This document shows, piece after piece, positions 1-8,985 of a stretch of 64,000 bases of DNA. The notes under the pieces are model-generated. The model made no database searches. It was given only the letters and a program-made list of their open reading frames with translations, and was not told the DNA's origin. The translations under genes were made by a program, and so were the position numbers. Every line of letters starts with the position of its first letter. Position 1 is the stretch's first letter. The stretch covers positions 297,882 through 361,881 of the forward strand of contig NZ_NNBP01000009.1 of assembly GCF_002803155.1 (NCBI RefSeq), written 5' to 3'. The DNA is from Streptomyces sp. CB02959 (GTDB lineage: Bacteria; Actinomycetota; Actinomycetes; Streptomycetales; Streptomycetaceae).

Positions 1-1895
1 GCGAAGAGCGCGGGCTGGGCGTAGCCGGTCTGGTCGAGCAGGGCGGCCTCGGGCGTGCCCTCGGCGGCGAACAGCACGTCCTTCAGCGGCCGTTCGAGAC
101 CCTGGTCCAGGTGGGAGACGACCTCGTCCAGGGCCGCGGCGAAGACGGGGAAGCGGGCCGCCAGTTCACGTCCCATGCCCGGCCGCTGAGATCCCTGGCC
201 GGCGAAGAGGAAGGCGAGCTTGGCGCGGGTGCGGGCGGTGTCCTGCACCAGCCCGGGGGCCGGTATGCCGTCGGCCAGCGCGGTGAGGGCGGCGCGGGCC
301 CGGTCCAGGTCGGCCGCGGTGAACGCGGCGCGGTGCTCCAGGCCGGAGCGGGCCGTGGCCAGGGAGTAGGCCACGTCCACGGGTGCGGGATCGGGGTGCG
401 ACGCGAGGTGTTCGAGCAGCCGCGCCGCCTGGGCGCGCAGGGCGTCACGGGTGCGGCCGGAGACGAGCCACGGGACGGCGCCGGGCGCCACGGGTTCGGC
501 GGCCGGGAGTTCCGTGTCGTCCTGGCCGGCCTCGGGGGACGGGGCGGCCGGGGCCTCCTCCAGGATCGTGTGCGCGTTGGTGCCGCTGAGTCCGAACGAG
601 GAGATGCCGGCCCGGCGGGGCTGTTCGCCCTGCGGCCACGGGACCTGCTCGGTGAGCAGGCGTACCGCGCCCTGGGTCCAGTCGACGTGCGAGGACGGCG
701 CGTCCACGTGGAGGGTGCGCGGGAGCAGGCCGTGCCGCATGGCCAGCACCATCTTGATGACGCCGGCCATGCCGGCCGCCGCCTGGGTGTGGCCGAGGTT
801 CGACTTGACGGAGCCCAGCAGCAGGGGGTTTTCGGCGTCCCGGCCCTGGCCGTAGGTCGCCAGGAGGGCCTGGGCCTCGACCGGGTCGCCCAGCGCGGTG
901 CCGGTGCCGTGCGCCTCGACGACGTCGACCTCGTCGGCCGAGAGCCGCGCGCTGACCAGCGCCTGCTCGATGACCCGTCGCTGCGAGGGGCCGTTGGGCG
1001 CGGTGAGCCCGTTGGAGGCGCCGTCCTGGTTGACGGCGGAGCCCCGGATGACGGCCAGTACCTTGTGCCCGTTGCGGCGGGCCACCGAGAGGCGCTCCAG
1101 GACCAGGACGCCCACGCCCTCGCCCCAGCCGGTGCCGTCGGCGGAGTCGGCGAAGGAGCGGCAGCGCCCGTCGGCGGCGAGCCCGCCCTGGCGGCTGAAC
1201 TCCACGAAGGTGGTGGGGCTGGACATCACGGTGACGCCCGCGGCCAGCGCCAGGGAGCACTCGCCCTGGCGCAGCGAGTGGGCGGCCAGGTGCAGGGCCA
1301 CGAGGGAGGACGAGCAGGCGGTGTCGATGGTGACCGCCGGGCCCACGGTTCCGAAGAAGTACGCGAGCCGGCCCGAGAGGACGCTGGTGGTCGTGCCCGT
1401 CAGGGCGAAGCCCTGGACGTCGTCGTCCGGACCCACCCGGTACTCCTGGGGCATCGCCCCGACGAACATGCCGGTCCGGCCGCCCCGGACCGTCGCCGGG
1501 TCGATGCCGGCCCGCTCGAAGGCCTCCCAGGAGGACTCCAGCAGCAGTCGCTGCTGCGGGTCCATGGCGAGTGCCTCACGGGGGGAGATTCCGAAGAAGG
1601 AGGCGTCGAACTCGGCCGCGTCATGGAGGAATCCGCCGGAGTACTGCCCCGGGTTCTCGGCCAGCAGCTCCCATCCGCGGTCATCGGGGGAAGGCGTGAT
1701 GCCGTCCCCGTCGTCGGCGAGCAGGGACCAGAGCTCTTCGGGGCTGCTCACGCCCCCCGGGAAGCGGCAGCTCATGCCCACGATCGCGATCGGCTCGCGG
1801 GACGCCGCCTCCAGCTCGCCCACCCGCTGCCGGGAGCGCCGCAGATCGGCACTGGCCCGCTTCAGGTAGTCGCGGAGTTTCTGTTCCTGATCCAT
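1..1895 (-). CDS. Type I modular polyketide synthase, N-terminal part (docking helix, KS, start of AT); cut by window edge
   Basis: This is the first ~630 residues of a modular PKS that extends the polyketide chain by decarboxylative condensation. The protein opens with an N-terminal docking helix (EQKLRDYLKRASADLRRSR), so it accepts a chain from an upstream PKS protein and does not carry a loading module. A complete ketosynthase follows: the active-site Cys is in DTACSSS near residue 190, and the two His are in EAHGTGT near 327 and SNLGH near 367. The acyltransferase begins near residue 560 (GQGSQRPGMG) and the window ends before its GHSxG motif, so extender choice cannot be read. The start is taken as ATG 1895; GTG 1904 (MANMDQEQ) and ATG 1916 are in-frame alternatives and no Shine-Dalgarno decides between them. 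It is the last gene here in a minus-strand run that begins with four regulators. Confidence 0.93.
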   Translation of the reverse strand, partial: MDQEQKLRDYLKRASADLRRSRQRVGELEAASREPIAIVGMSCRFPGGVSSPEELWSLLADDGDGITPSPDDRGWELLAENPGQYSGGFLHDAAEFDASFFGISPREALAMDPQQRLLLESSWEAFERAGIDPATVRGGRTGMFVGAMPQEYRVGPDDDVQGFALTGTTTSVLSGRLAYFFGTVGPAVTIDTACSSSLVALHLAAHSLRQGECSLALAAGVTVMSSPTTFVEFSRQGGLAADGRCRSFADSADGTGWGEGVGVLVLERLSVARRNGHKVLAVIRGSAVNQDGASNGLTAPNGPSQRRVIEQALVSARLSADEVDVVEAHGTGTALGDPVEAQALLATYGQGRDAENPLLLGSVKSNLGHTQAAAGMAGVIKMVLAMRHGLLPRTLHVDAPSSHVDWTQGAVRLLTEQVPWPQGEQPRRAGISSFGLSGTNAHTILEEAPAAPSPEAGQDDTELPAAEPVAPGAVPWLVSGRTRDALRAQAARLLEHLASHPDPAPVDVAYSLATARSGLEHRAAFTAADLDRARAALTALADGIPAPGLVQDTARTRAKLAFLFAGQGSQRPGMGRELAARFPVFAAALDEVVSHLDQGLERPLKDVLFAAEGTPEAALLDQTGYAQPALF

Positions 1896-2061
1896 GTTCG
1901 CCACGTTCCAACCCATCTCAAGACCGTCGGACAGCAGAGGATTTCGTCATGGCACAGCCGTCACCGGGGACGGCTGTGCCACAACGACTGAGTTATCTGC
2001 GTGCCCTGCACGAGGCAGCTCGACTTCCCGCACGCCACACGCCCAGTCTCTGTGGGGGTGG

Positions 2062-2077
2062 CCATGGAATTCCGTAG
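2062..2077. promoter_or_regulatory. Candidate PAS-LuxR (PimM-type) operator upstream of the PKS gene
   Basis: CCATGGAATTCCGTAG is an imperfect palindrome; its minus-strand reading CTACGGAATTCCATGG resembles the published PimM operator CTVGGGAWWTCCCBAG. It lies about 167 bp upstream of the PKS start and beside a gene for a PAS-LuxR regulator. Similar sites occur at 12433 and 13786-13919. Nothing else was recognised in the 352-bp gap 1896-2247. Confidence 0.6.
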
Positions 2078-2247
2078 AGTTGGCACGGCCCGGGGCCGGC
2101 CCACGCACGGACGAGCCGGGCGCCGCAGTTGCTCGGCGGCACTCCCGGCTCCTTGTACCTTCTCGGCCCGCCTTCCGTGCGGTCCGGGTCGCCAAAGGGC
2201 AGACCTCGACCGGCGCCCGCGCGGCGGACCATCGGATTGCGGGGGTG

Positions 2248-2982
2248 TTACTTGATGAAATCGTCCACGACACGGGGCGGCCAGGTCCCCACCGTCAGCA
2301 CGCCCATCGCATATGCGCGGGAGACCAGGGCGGCGCGGTTCGGGGCCTTCAGTTTCCGGAGCAGTCCGGTGACGTGATACTCCACTCCGTGCTGGCTGAG
2401 ATACAGCCGGGACGCCAGTGGAATCGTCGACAGGCCCGCCGCGATTCCCTCCAGAATTCGCGCGTCGATCTCGCTGAGCAGTTTCCTGCGCGGTGCCACC
2501 ACCGCATCGTCCTCGGAGCCGTCGCCCGACTGCATCACCACGAGTACCGCGGTGGGATCGGGTCCGTAGCTGCGCACGGCGGCGGCGGTGAGGCTGCCGT
2601 TGAACACGTCGCCGGTCGACCGCAGCGCCACCACATTCGTGGCGAACCGGTCCCGGCGGCCCTCCAGCAGCCGCTCGAACTGCCGCATGAGGGGCTGCCG
2701 CACGCTGGGGTGCACCAGATCGCGGAAATTGCGGCCGAAGACGTCAGGGGCCGTCGACGAGGAATCGGAGGGGGCCGGGGCGAGTACGTCGGCGGAGCCT
2801 TCGACGGGGGTCGCGAAAGCGCGGAAGAAGTCCTGATTGGCCTGACGGATCGTCAGCGCTGGATCCAGTACGGATATACAGACGCTGGACCGCTCCTCCC
2901 CCCGGACCGCGGTAGCGGTCCCGCCGCCCGTACCGGGACCTGCCGTCAACTGCAGAGAGTCCACCAGAGTAGAAAGCCTCAA
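2248..2982 (-). CDS. PAS-LuxR pathway-specific regulator (PimM / NysRIV / AmphRIV type)
   Basis: A 244-residue regulator with an N-terminal PAS domain (about residues 30-140) and a C-terminal LuxR/GerE helix-turn-helix (about 165-225; SQHGVEYHVTGLLRKLKAPN). Architecture and the HTH sequence match the PAS-LuxR activators of polyene macrolide clusters, which bind a 16-bp palindrome to activate PKS, export and sugar genes. The predicted start is TTG 2982. The only good Shine-Dalgarno (GGAAAGG) lies 11 nt upstream and directly abuts an out-of-frame ATG that encodes four codons and stops at a TGA overlapping the TTG (TTGA). GTG 2964 is an alternative start. The gene sits between the PKS and three LAL regulators, as expected for a fourth cluster regulator. 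Its likely operators are annotated at 2062, 12433, 13786 and 13903. Confidence 0.88.
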   Translation of the reverse strand: MRLSTLVDSLQLTAGPGTGGGTATAVRGEERSSVCISVLDPALTIRQANQDFFRAFATPVEGSADVLAPAPSDSSSTAPDVFGRNFRDLVHPSVRQPLMRQFERLLEGRRDRFATNVVALRSTGDVFNGSLTAAAVRSYGPDPTAVLVVMQSGDGSEDDAVVAPRRKLLSEIDARILEGIAAGLSTIPLASRLYLSQHGVEYHVTGLLRKLKAPNRAALVSRAYAMGVLTVGTWPPRVVDDFIK

Positions 2983-3302
2983 GGGACCGACATCCTTTCC
3001 AACCCCCGCTTACACACCAGAATTCAAGAGAGATCGAGCCAGAAGGAGAAATCCAGAGAATGGACGAACCAGGGAATACGCCGGCCCGACATCCGTCGGG
3101 AACAAATTCCGAACTCCCCCTGCACAATCGACACTAAGGACCGATCCGGACAAGCGTCAACGCTTACCCGGCCCTTACGCCTAATCCTGCGGTAGACCAC
3201 TCCGCACGGTACGGTCCGGACGCGATCTTTCGGCCCCCCGAACACCCCGAACCGTTACCGCCGGTATCACCCCGGCCGTGCGGGGCGTGCGCCACGGCGC
3301 GC
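2983..3302. other. Intergenic gap, no gene seen
   Basis: This 320-bp stretch separates the PAS-LuxR gene from the third LAL gene. Its base composition is lower in GC than the flanks (for example around 3010-3060). No convincing open frame, hairpin terminator or PimM-like palindrome was seen. It probably carries the promoter of the PAS-LuxR gene. Confidence 0.5.
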
Positions 3303-6071
3303 TCAGTGCGGTACGAACGCCCCGGGCCTGCTCCGGCCGCCCAGCAGCCCACGCCGCCCCGCGACCCCCAACTTGCGGTAGCACGACGTCAGCCGCTTCT
3401 CCACCGCACGGGTGCTCACGCCCAGTTCATCGGCGATTTCCTGATTGGTCAGCCCCCGGCCCACCAGCGAGACGACCTTGCGCTCGCCGTCGGTGAGCGG
3501 TGCCTCCTGGCTGGGGGCGGCGGCTCCCAGGGCCGCGCGGGCGCGTTCGGTCAGCCAGGGGGCGCCGCAGGCGGTGGTGAGGTCCACGGCCTCGCGCAGC
3601 ACCGCCTCCGACTCCTTGCCGCCCTCCAGGGCTCGGCCCAACTGGAGCAGCGTACGCGCCAGTTCGAGCCTGTTGGCGGACGTACGAAGGATCTCGACGG
3701 ACTCGTGCAGGGCGGGGACGCCCCCTCCGCCGGGCAGGAGGGCATGCAGGCGCAGGGCGCGGCCGAGCGCGGCGGGGGCCGCCCACTGCCGCGCCCAGGC
3801 CAGTTCCTCTTCCGCCAGGGCCAGCGCCGGCCCGACTTCGCCCAGGCGGTGGTGGAGGGCGATGGCGCGGGGCCGCCACGGGAACAGCGCGGAGTTGCGC
3901 CAGCCGGCCGCTTCCAGCTGGCGGCCGCAGGCCAACAGGGATTTCAGGGCGTCGGTGGCGCGCCCGCGGCGGGCGTCGAGCGAGGCCCCGAGGAGCTGCC
4001 GCACGGCCGTCGTGGCGAGGTTGGCCGGCCAGCGCTGCCCGGAGTCCTTCAGGAGGCGTTCGATCAGCTGGACGTTGCCGGATTCCATGGCCACCGCGGC
4101 CCGGACGACCGCGGCCGGTTCGCGCCAGTCCGCGTCGGCCAGCCTCGTGGCCCGGTCGGCCTGTTCACGGGCCCGGGTCAGGCGCCCGCGGGCGAGCTGG
4201 ATCAGGGCGTTCTCGGCGTGCGCCCCCGCCTCCGGCAGGTCGGTGTGCGGCTCGCAGGACCGGTGGGTGTTGATGACCTCCACCGCGTCGGCGGCGTACA
4301 GGGCCAGCGCGACCAGCGGTAGTGCGGTGCGGGCACGTGCGGAGGTCATCGGCTCGCGTTCGAGGATCTGTCCGGCCAGGGCGGCGATGTCCGGGGCCGG
4401 CAGGGCGCTCGCGAGGACCCCCGCGTTGATCAGGACGGCCGTCAGTTCGCGGGCGCCGTCGGTCTCCAAAGGGGGTGTGGTGCCGAGCGAGCGCAGGCGT
4501 TCCACCGCCCCGGCCAGCTCCGCCGGGTCCTCGTGCCCGGCGTGCCACAGGCGCGCTTCGAGGCGCAGGACGATCTCGCGGGGACTTCCGTGGTGCGGCG
4601 CGGCGGGCTCGAAGTCCTCGGAGACGTCGCGCAGCAGGTCCACCACCGAGGGGGTCGCCTCGCCGAGGAAGCTGGGCGGGATCAGCAGGGTGGCGGCGGC
4701 CCGGTCGGTGGCCGACGACAGGAGGCGGACGGCCTGGCTGATGTGGCGTTCGCAGGCGGCGGGGTCGATGCCGCGTTCGGCTGTGGCCAGGTCGATCAGC
4801 AGGCGTGCCCGTTCGCCGTCGCCACCGGTGCTCTCCAGCAGCGCGCGCCGCAGGTAGCGGGCGGCGGCGTCCGGTTCGCCGCGGCGCAGCGCGGTCTCCG
4901 CGGCCGTCCGCAGTACCCCTATGGCCCATGGGCGGCGGGTGGCGGTGACGGCCATCAGCAGGTCCGCGACGTGTGCGGCCGGGCGGCCGGCCTGGTGGAG
5001 GATTTCGGCCGCGGCGTCCCGGGAGCGCTCGCGTTCGGCGATGGTGAGGGCGGACTCGACCGCGTCGCGTACCACGCGGTGGAGGAAGCGCGGGGTGTCG
5101 TGCCGGGTGAGCAGGCCGAGGCGGCGCAGGGCGCGCAGGGACCGCTGATAGCTGATGGTGTCCAGTCCGGCGTGGCGTTGGATGAGGTCGGGCTCGCCGT
5201 GATCGCCGAAGGCGGCGATGGCCGCGGCCACGTCGCGTACCGGGCCGGGCTGGGCGTGCAGGCAGCCGGCCAGCCGATCGCGGAGCTGCGCGGGGCGCGC
5301 GGCGCGGACTCGGTCGGCCTGGTCGGCGGTGGGGCGGTGGCCGTCGAGGGCCAGGTCGCGCAGGACGGACTGGAGGAGGAGAGGGTTGCCGGCGCAGGTG
5401 TCGTGGCATGCGTGGGCGTAGTCGTCCTCGGCGGGTTCGCCCAGGTGGTGGTGGATCAGGGCCCGGGTGCTGTCGAGCGAGAGCGGGGCGGGGCACAGGA
5501 TGTCGGCGGCGTCCGCGAGGTCGCCGACGAGCGGGTGCTGGGCCCGGGGGTCGCCCTCCCGCAGGGTGCACACAAGGGCGACGCGCATCCCGTGGGTGCG
5601 CCGGGCCAGGTAGGCGAGCCAGCGCAGGGAGGGCAGGTCGACCCATTGCAGGTCGTCGACGAGGAGGAGTACGGGGGTGGTGGCGCAGACGTCGGCCAGG
5701 AGGGACCGCAGGCCGTGCAGTACGGCTTCGGAGGCGGGGACTTCGTGGGTGCCGGGGGCGGGGAGGCCGCCGGACGGGGCCGGGCGGGCGGCGCTGTCCG
5801 CGCCGTGGTCGCCGGGGCCGGGGAGGTCATCGGCCAGGAGGGGGCTGAGGAGCTGATGGACGATGCCGAAGGCGAAGTCCTGTTCCATGGGGGCGGCGTT
5901 GGCGCGTAACACCCGTAAGTCGCCCGGCGGTGACATGCCGGCCTGCTGGAGGAGCGTGGACCGGCCGATGCCCAGGGGGCCGGTCAGGAGGAGTACGGAG
6001 GAGCGGCCCGCCTGTGCCTGACGCACTGCGGATTCGATACGGGCCAATTCGGATTCCCGCTCGTACAGCAT
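3303..6071 (-). CDS. LAL-family LuxR regulator, third of three (NysRIII/AmphRIII-like)
   Basis: A 922-residue LAL regulator: an N-terminal AAA-type ATPase, a long helical repeat region and a C-terminal LuxR HTH (about residues 865-915, LTNQEIADELGVSTRAVEKR). Walker B is normal (VLLLVDDLQWVD). Walker A reads GPLGIGRST, with Arg in place of the invariant Lys, so ATP hydrolysis may be impaired. Two TTA leucine codons lie at 5907-5909 and 5916-5918, which would make translation depend on the bldA tRNA. The start ATG 6071 follows a GGAAAGGA ribosome site and is 3 bp from the stop of the preceding gene, so the three LAL genes are almost certainly one operon. Size and order match the RI-RII-RIII set of nystatin/amphotericin-type clusters. 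Confidence 0.87.
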   Translation of the reverse strand: MLYERESELARIESAVRQAQAGRSSVLLLTGPLGIGRSTLLQQAGMSPPGDLRVLRANAAPMEQDFAFGIVHQLLSPLLADDLPGPGDHGADSAARPAPSGGLPAPGTHEVPASEAVLHGLRSLLADVCATTPVLLLVDDLQWVDLPSLRWLAYLARRTHGMRVALVCTLREGDPRAQHPLVGDLADAADILCPAPLSLDSTRALIHHHLGEPAEDDYAHACHDTCAGNPLLLQSVLRDLALDGHRPTADQADRVRAARPAQLRDRLAGCLHAQPGPVRDVAAAIAAFGDHGEPDLIQRHAGLDTISYQRSLRALRRLGLLTRHDTPRFLHRVVRDAVESALTIAERERSRDAAAEILHQAGRPAAHVADLLMAVTATRRPWAIGVLRTAAETALRRGEPDAAARYLRRALLESTGGDGERARLLIDLATAERGIDPAACERHISQAVRLLSSATDRAAATLLIPPSFLGEATPSVVDLLRDVSEDFEPAAPHHGSPREIVLRLEARLWHAGHEDPAELAGAVERLRSLGTTPPLETDGARELTAVLINAGVLASALPAPDIAALAGQILEREPMTSARARTALPLVALALYAADAVEVINTHRSCEPHTDLPEAGAHAENALIQLARGRLTRAREQADRATRLADADWREPAAVVRAAVAMESGNVQLIERLLKDSGQRWPANLATTAVRQLLGASLDARRGRATDALKSLLACGRQLEAAGWRNSALFPWRPRAIALHHRLGEVGPALALAEEELAWARQWAAPAALGRALRLHALLPGGGGVPALHESVEILRTSANRLELARTLLQLGRALEGGKESEAVLREAVDLTTACGAPWLTERARAALGAAAPSQEAPLTDGERKVVSLVGRGLTNQEIADELGVSTRAVEKRLTSCYRKLGVAGRRGLLGGRSRPGAFVPH

Positions 6072-6074
6072 CGT

Positions 6075-8969
6075 TCATGTCCTTTCCGTCGGCCGGGTTC
6101 CTGCGAGAAGTTCCTCGCGTGAGGCGATGCGCAGCTTCTTGTACGTACTGCTCAGCCGCAGCTCGACGGTGCGTCGGCTCACCGAGAGCTGTTCGGCGAT
6201 CTCCCGGTTGCCCAGACCGCGGCGGGCCAGTTCGGCGGTCTCCCGCTCGACGGGTGACAGGGCGGCCCACTCCTTTGAAGGGGCGGACTCATCGGGGGCG
6301 ACGGTCTGTTCCAGCCGGGCGGTGAGCGACCGTACGCGTTCGGCCAGGCGGATGGAAGTGCGGGCGACGTCGTAGCCGGACACTTCGGCCAGCAGACGGG
6401 CCGCGGTGGCGCGGTCGCCCTTGGCGGCTTCCACGCCGGCGAGATCGGCCAGGCCCCAGGCGTAGGCGAGTTGGTTGGGCCCGCGCGGGATGCGGCTGAG
6501 ATCGGCGGAGCCGGCGTCCGGTCCATGGCGGTCGAGGATTCGGGCGGACAACTGGGCCACGCTCAGTGCGCTGGCGGCGCCCCAGCGGCGGGCGCGGGTG
6601 AGTTCCTCGTGGATCAGGCGCCGGGCCTGTGCCCGGTCGCCGAGTACCAGGAAGGCTCTGCCGGCCAGCGAACGCCACGGCAGCATGGCGGGGTTGGTCC
6701 ACTGTCTGCGCAGCAGCCAGCGTCCGCTCTCCTTGAACAGTTCGGCGGCCTCGCCCCAGCGCCCTTCGTCGGAAGCCACCCGGGCCCGGGCGTACAGGAG
6801 GAGGGACCAGTGGACGCTGTACTCGGCACCGGGCGGGGTGGGGGCGTAGGCCAGGGCACGGGCCACGTCGCGTTGGCGGGTCTCCACGGCGAGGATGCTG
6901 CGTACGGCTGTGAGGTGCGGGGCGGCGAAGGGGTGCCAGGCAGCGGCGGGCAGCGCCTGTTCGGCTCCGTCCACGGCGCGCTCGGCGGCGTCCAGGCGGC
7001 CGCCGCGCAGGTGCAGTTCGGCGTCCATGACCAGGGCGCGGGCGAGTGTGGGGCGGCTGTGCCGGCGGCGCAGATCGGCGACGATGGCGGCGAGGTGGTC
7101 CTCGGCTTCGGCGGCGGCGTCGGTCAGCCACAGTGCCCTGGCGGCGGCAAGGCGGGGCATGACCGGTGCGGTGTGGCCCGCTTCCAGGGCACGGCGGGCC
7201 AGCTCCGCGGCGCGTTCGCGGTGCTGGCCGCATACCGCGAGCTGCCCGGCGCGGATGCCTGCCTGGGCGGGGGCGAGGGGGTTCTCGGGCAGCGCGGGGA
7301 CGCCGGGGGCGGGGACGTCGGTGACCTCGGGCCGGGTCTGGACGGCGTACCAGTACAGCGCGAGCAGGTCGTCCCGCTCGCTGCCGCGGGCGGCGGCCAT
7401 GGCCTGGATGGCGACGCGTCGGCCCCAGGAGTCGTCGCCGCGGGCCAGGCCCATGTCCAGGGCCCGTACGCGCAGTTGGGACCAGAGTGTGCCCCCGCCC
7501 GGACTGTTGACCACGGCGGCGAGCCTGCGGTCGCTCGCCACGGGGGCGGACACGGCCTCGGCGCCGGCCAGGTCGAGGCTGAGCTGTGCGCGCCGGACCG
7601 GGGGTTGGGGCTCCTCAAGGGCGCGGTTCAGATAGGCGGTGGCACGGGCGAACTCGCTGCGGCGCGCGACGGCACCGAAGTCGCCGCGCGGCACGTGCGC
7701 TCCCCCGGGCTCGCCGGCGGGGTGTGCGGAGCGGGTGATGTCCTCGCTGCGGCGCATGGCGGCGCCGAATCCGCCGTACAGCGCGTTGACCGACCAGGAC
7801 TCGCCGATGGGGGGTGCGTGGAGGAGGAGGCGGGCGATGTCCTCGTCGCCTGCGCCGGACCGGTAGGCGAGGTGGGCGGCGCGGGCGTACAGGTCGGCGC
7901 GTTCGTCGGCGGGCATGTCCTCCAGGACGCGGGCCCTGACGACCGGGAGGCGGATGCGTTCGTAGGGGCCGTCGGGGACGGTGAAGCCGGCCGATTCCAG
8001 TGCCGAGCGCAGCCGGGATTCGGGGACGGTGCGCAGCCCGGCCAGGTTGCAGATCAGGGTGAAGTCCAGCAGGTCGCCGCCGACGGCCAGCGCCCGCAGA
8101 ACGGCGGTGGACTCCTCGGTCAGGCCCCGCAGGGCGCGCCCGGCGCGCTCGCCGATGATGCCGGTGATCACGGTGCGCAGCTGCGGGACGAGGTCCGCGG
8201 TGGGGCGGTGGCCGGCGTCGGCGAGGTAGTGCAGTGCCACGTGCAGTACGGCGGGGTTGCCGTGGCACGCCTGGGCGGCCGCGGCGGCGAACGACTCGTC
8301 GCACGGGCTACCAAAGATCATTTCGGCGAGCGTGGCGATCGCGCGGGGACTCAGTCCGCGGACGGTGAGATGGCGGGTCAGCCGCGCGGAGGGGGCCGTG
8401 TCGGCCAGCCAGTCGGGGCCGTACGGGTCCACGCCGGTGCGGCCGACGAGCAGTGCGAGGGGGAGGCCCGCGGACAGGCGGCGCACCAGAGCCTGCAGCC
8501 AGTGCAGGGAGGCCGGATCCACCCACTGCGCGTCCTCGACGGTCACGAGGGTGGGTGTGCGGCGGATCGTGTGCAGCAGTTCGAGGAGGCCCGGCAGGCC
8601 GTCCGGCGCGTGCTGCTCGCGCAGCACCCCGAGCGGGCGTTCGGCCTCCTCGCCCAGCTGGGTGAGGAGTTGGATCACGGCTCCGTGGCGCAGGTCGCGT
8701 TCGGTCAGGGAGCCGCTGGCGCGCAGGACGCGTATCGAGCGCTCCTCGGCGAGCCGGGCGGTCCAGCGCAGCAGGGCGTTGTGGCCGAAGCCCGGGCGGC
8801 CGGTCACCGACATGACGGCGGGACGGCCTTCGCCGAGCCCGGTCACCATCTGCGCCAACTGCGCCTGCTCCGGCTCGCGTTCGAGCAGGGGTGGGTCGGT
8901 GCGTTGCCGCCCCGCCCATATAAACCCAGCGTATAGCTGTTCACCGTTCTGCCCCACCACAGACACCAT
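6075..8969 (-). CDS. LAL-family LuxR regulator, second of three (NysRII/AmphRII-like)
   Basis: A 964-residue LAL regulator with an ATPase-like N-terminus, helical repeats and a C-terminal LuxR HTH (GLGNREIAEQLSVSRRTVEL). The Walker A position reads GRPGFGHNALL and lacks both the Lys and the Ser/Thr, while the Walker B-like strand (TLVTVEDAQWVD) has Glu-Asp. The ATPase site therefore looks degenerate, and this protein may act as a non-hydrolysing partner. The start was set at ATG 8969 (MVSVVGQNGEQ), 16 bp after the upstream stop; a longer frame from 9059 would overlap the upstream gene by 74 bp. It is coupled to the next LAL gene (3 bp gap). No in-frame TTA codon was noticed, unlike its two neighbours. 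Confidence 0.85.
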   Translation of the reverse strand: MVSVVGQNGEQLYAGFIWAGRQRTDPPLLEREPEQAQLAQMVTGLGEGRPAVMSVTGRPGFGHNALLRWTARLAEERSIRVLRASGSLTERDLRHGAVIQLLTQLGEEAERPLGVLREQHAPDGLPGLLELLHTIRRTPTLVTVEDAQWVDPASLHWLQALVRRLSAGLPLALLVGRTGVDPYGPDWLADTAPSARLTRHLTVRGLSPRAIATLAEMIFGSPCDESFAAAAAQACHGNPAVLHVALHYLADAGHRPTADLVPQLRTVITGIIGERAGRALRGLTEESTAVLRALAVGGDLLDFTLICNLAGLRTVPESRLRSALESAGFTVPDGPYERIRLPVVRARVLEDMPADERADLYARAAHLAYRSGAGDEDIARLLLHAPPIGESWSVNALYGGFGAAMRRSEDITRSAHPAGEPGGAHVPRGDFGAVARRSEFARATAYLNRALEEPQPPVRRAQLSLDLAGAEAVSAPVASDRRLAAVVNSPGGGTLWSQLRVRALDMGLARGDDSWGRRVAIQAMAAARGSERDDLLALYWYAVQTRPEVTDVPAPGVPALPENPLAPAQAGIRAGQLAVCGQHRERAAELARRALEAGHTAPVMPRLAAARALWLTDAAAEAEDHLAAIVADLRRRHSRPTLARALVMDAELHLRGGRLDAAERAVDGAEQALPAAAWHPFAAPHLTAVRSILAVETRQRDVARALAYAPTPPGAEYSVHWSLLLYARARVASDEGRWGEAAELFKESGRWLLRRQWTNPAMLPWRSLAGRAFLVLGDRAQARRLIHEELTRARRWGAASALSVAQLSARILDRHGPDAGSADLSRIPRGPNQLAYAWGLADLAGVEAAKGDRATAARLLAEVSGYDVARTSIRLAERVRSLTARLEQTVAPDESAPSKEWAALSPVERETAELARRGLGNREIAEQLSVSRRTVELRLSSTYKKLRIASREELLAGTRPTERT

Positions 8970-8985
8970 CCCGGTCCGCTCGCCC

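Noticed and set aside
111..1991. Long plus-strand frame of 626 codons over the PKS region
   Set aside because: It lies antisense to clear KS and AT motifs and has the Gly/Arg/Ala bias of a shadow frame.
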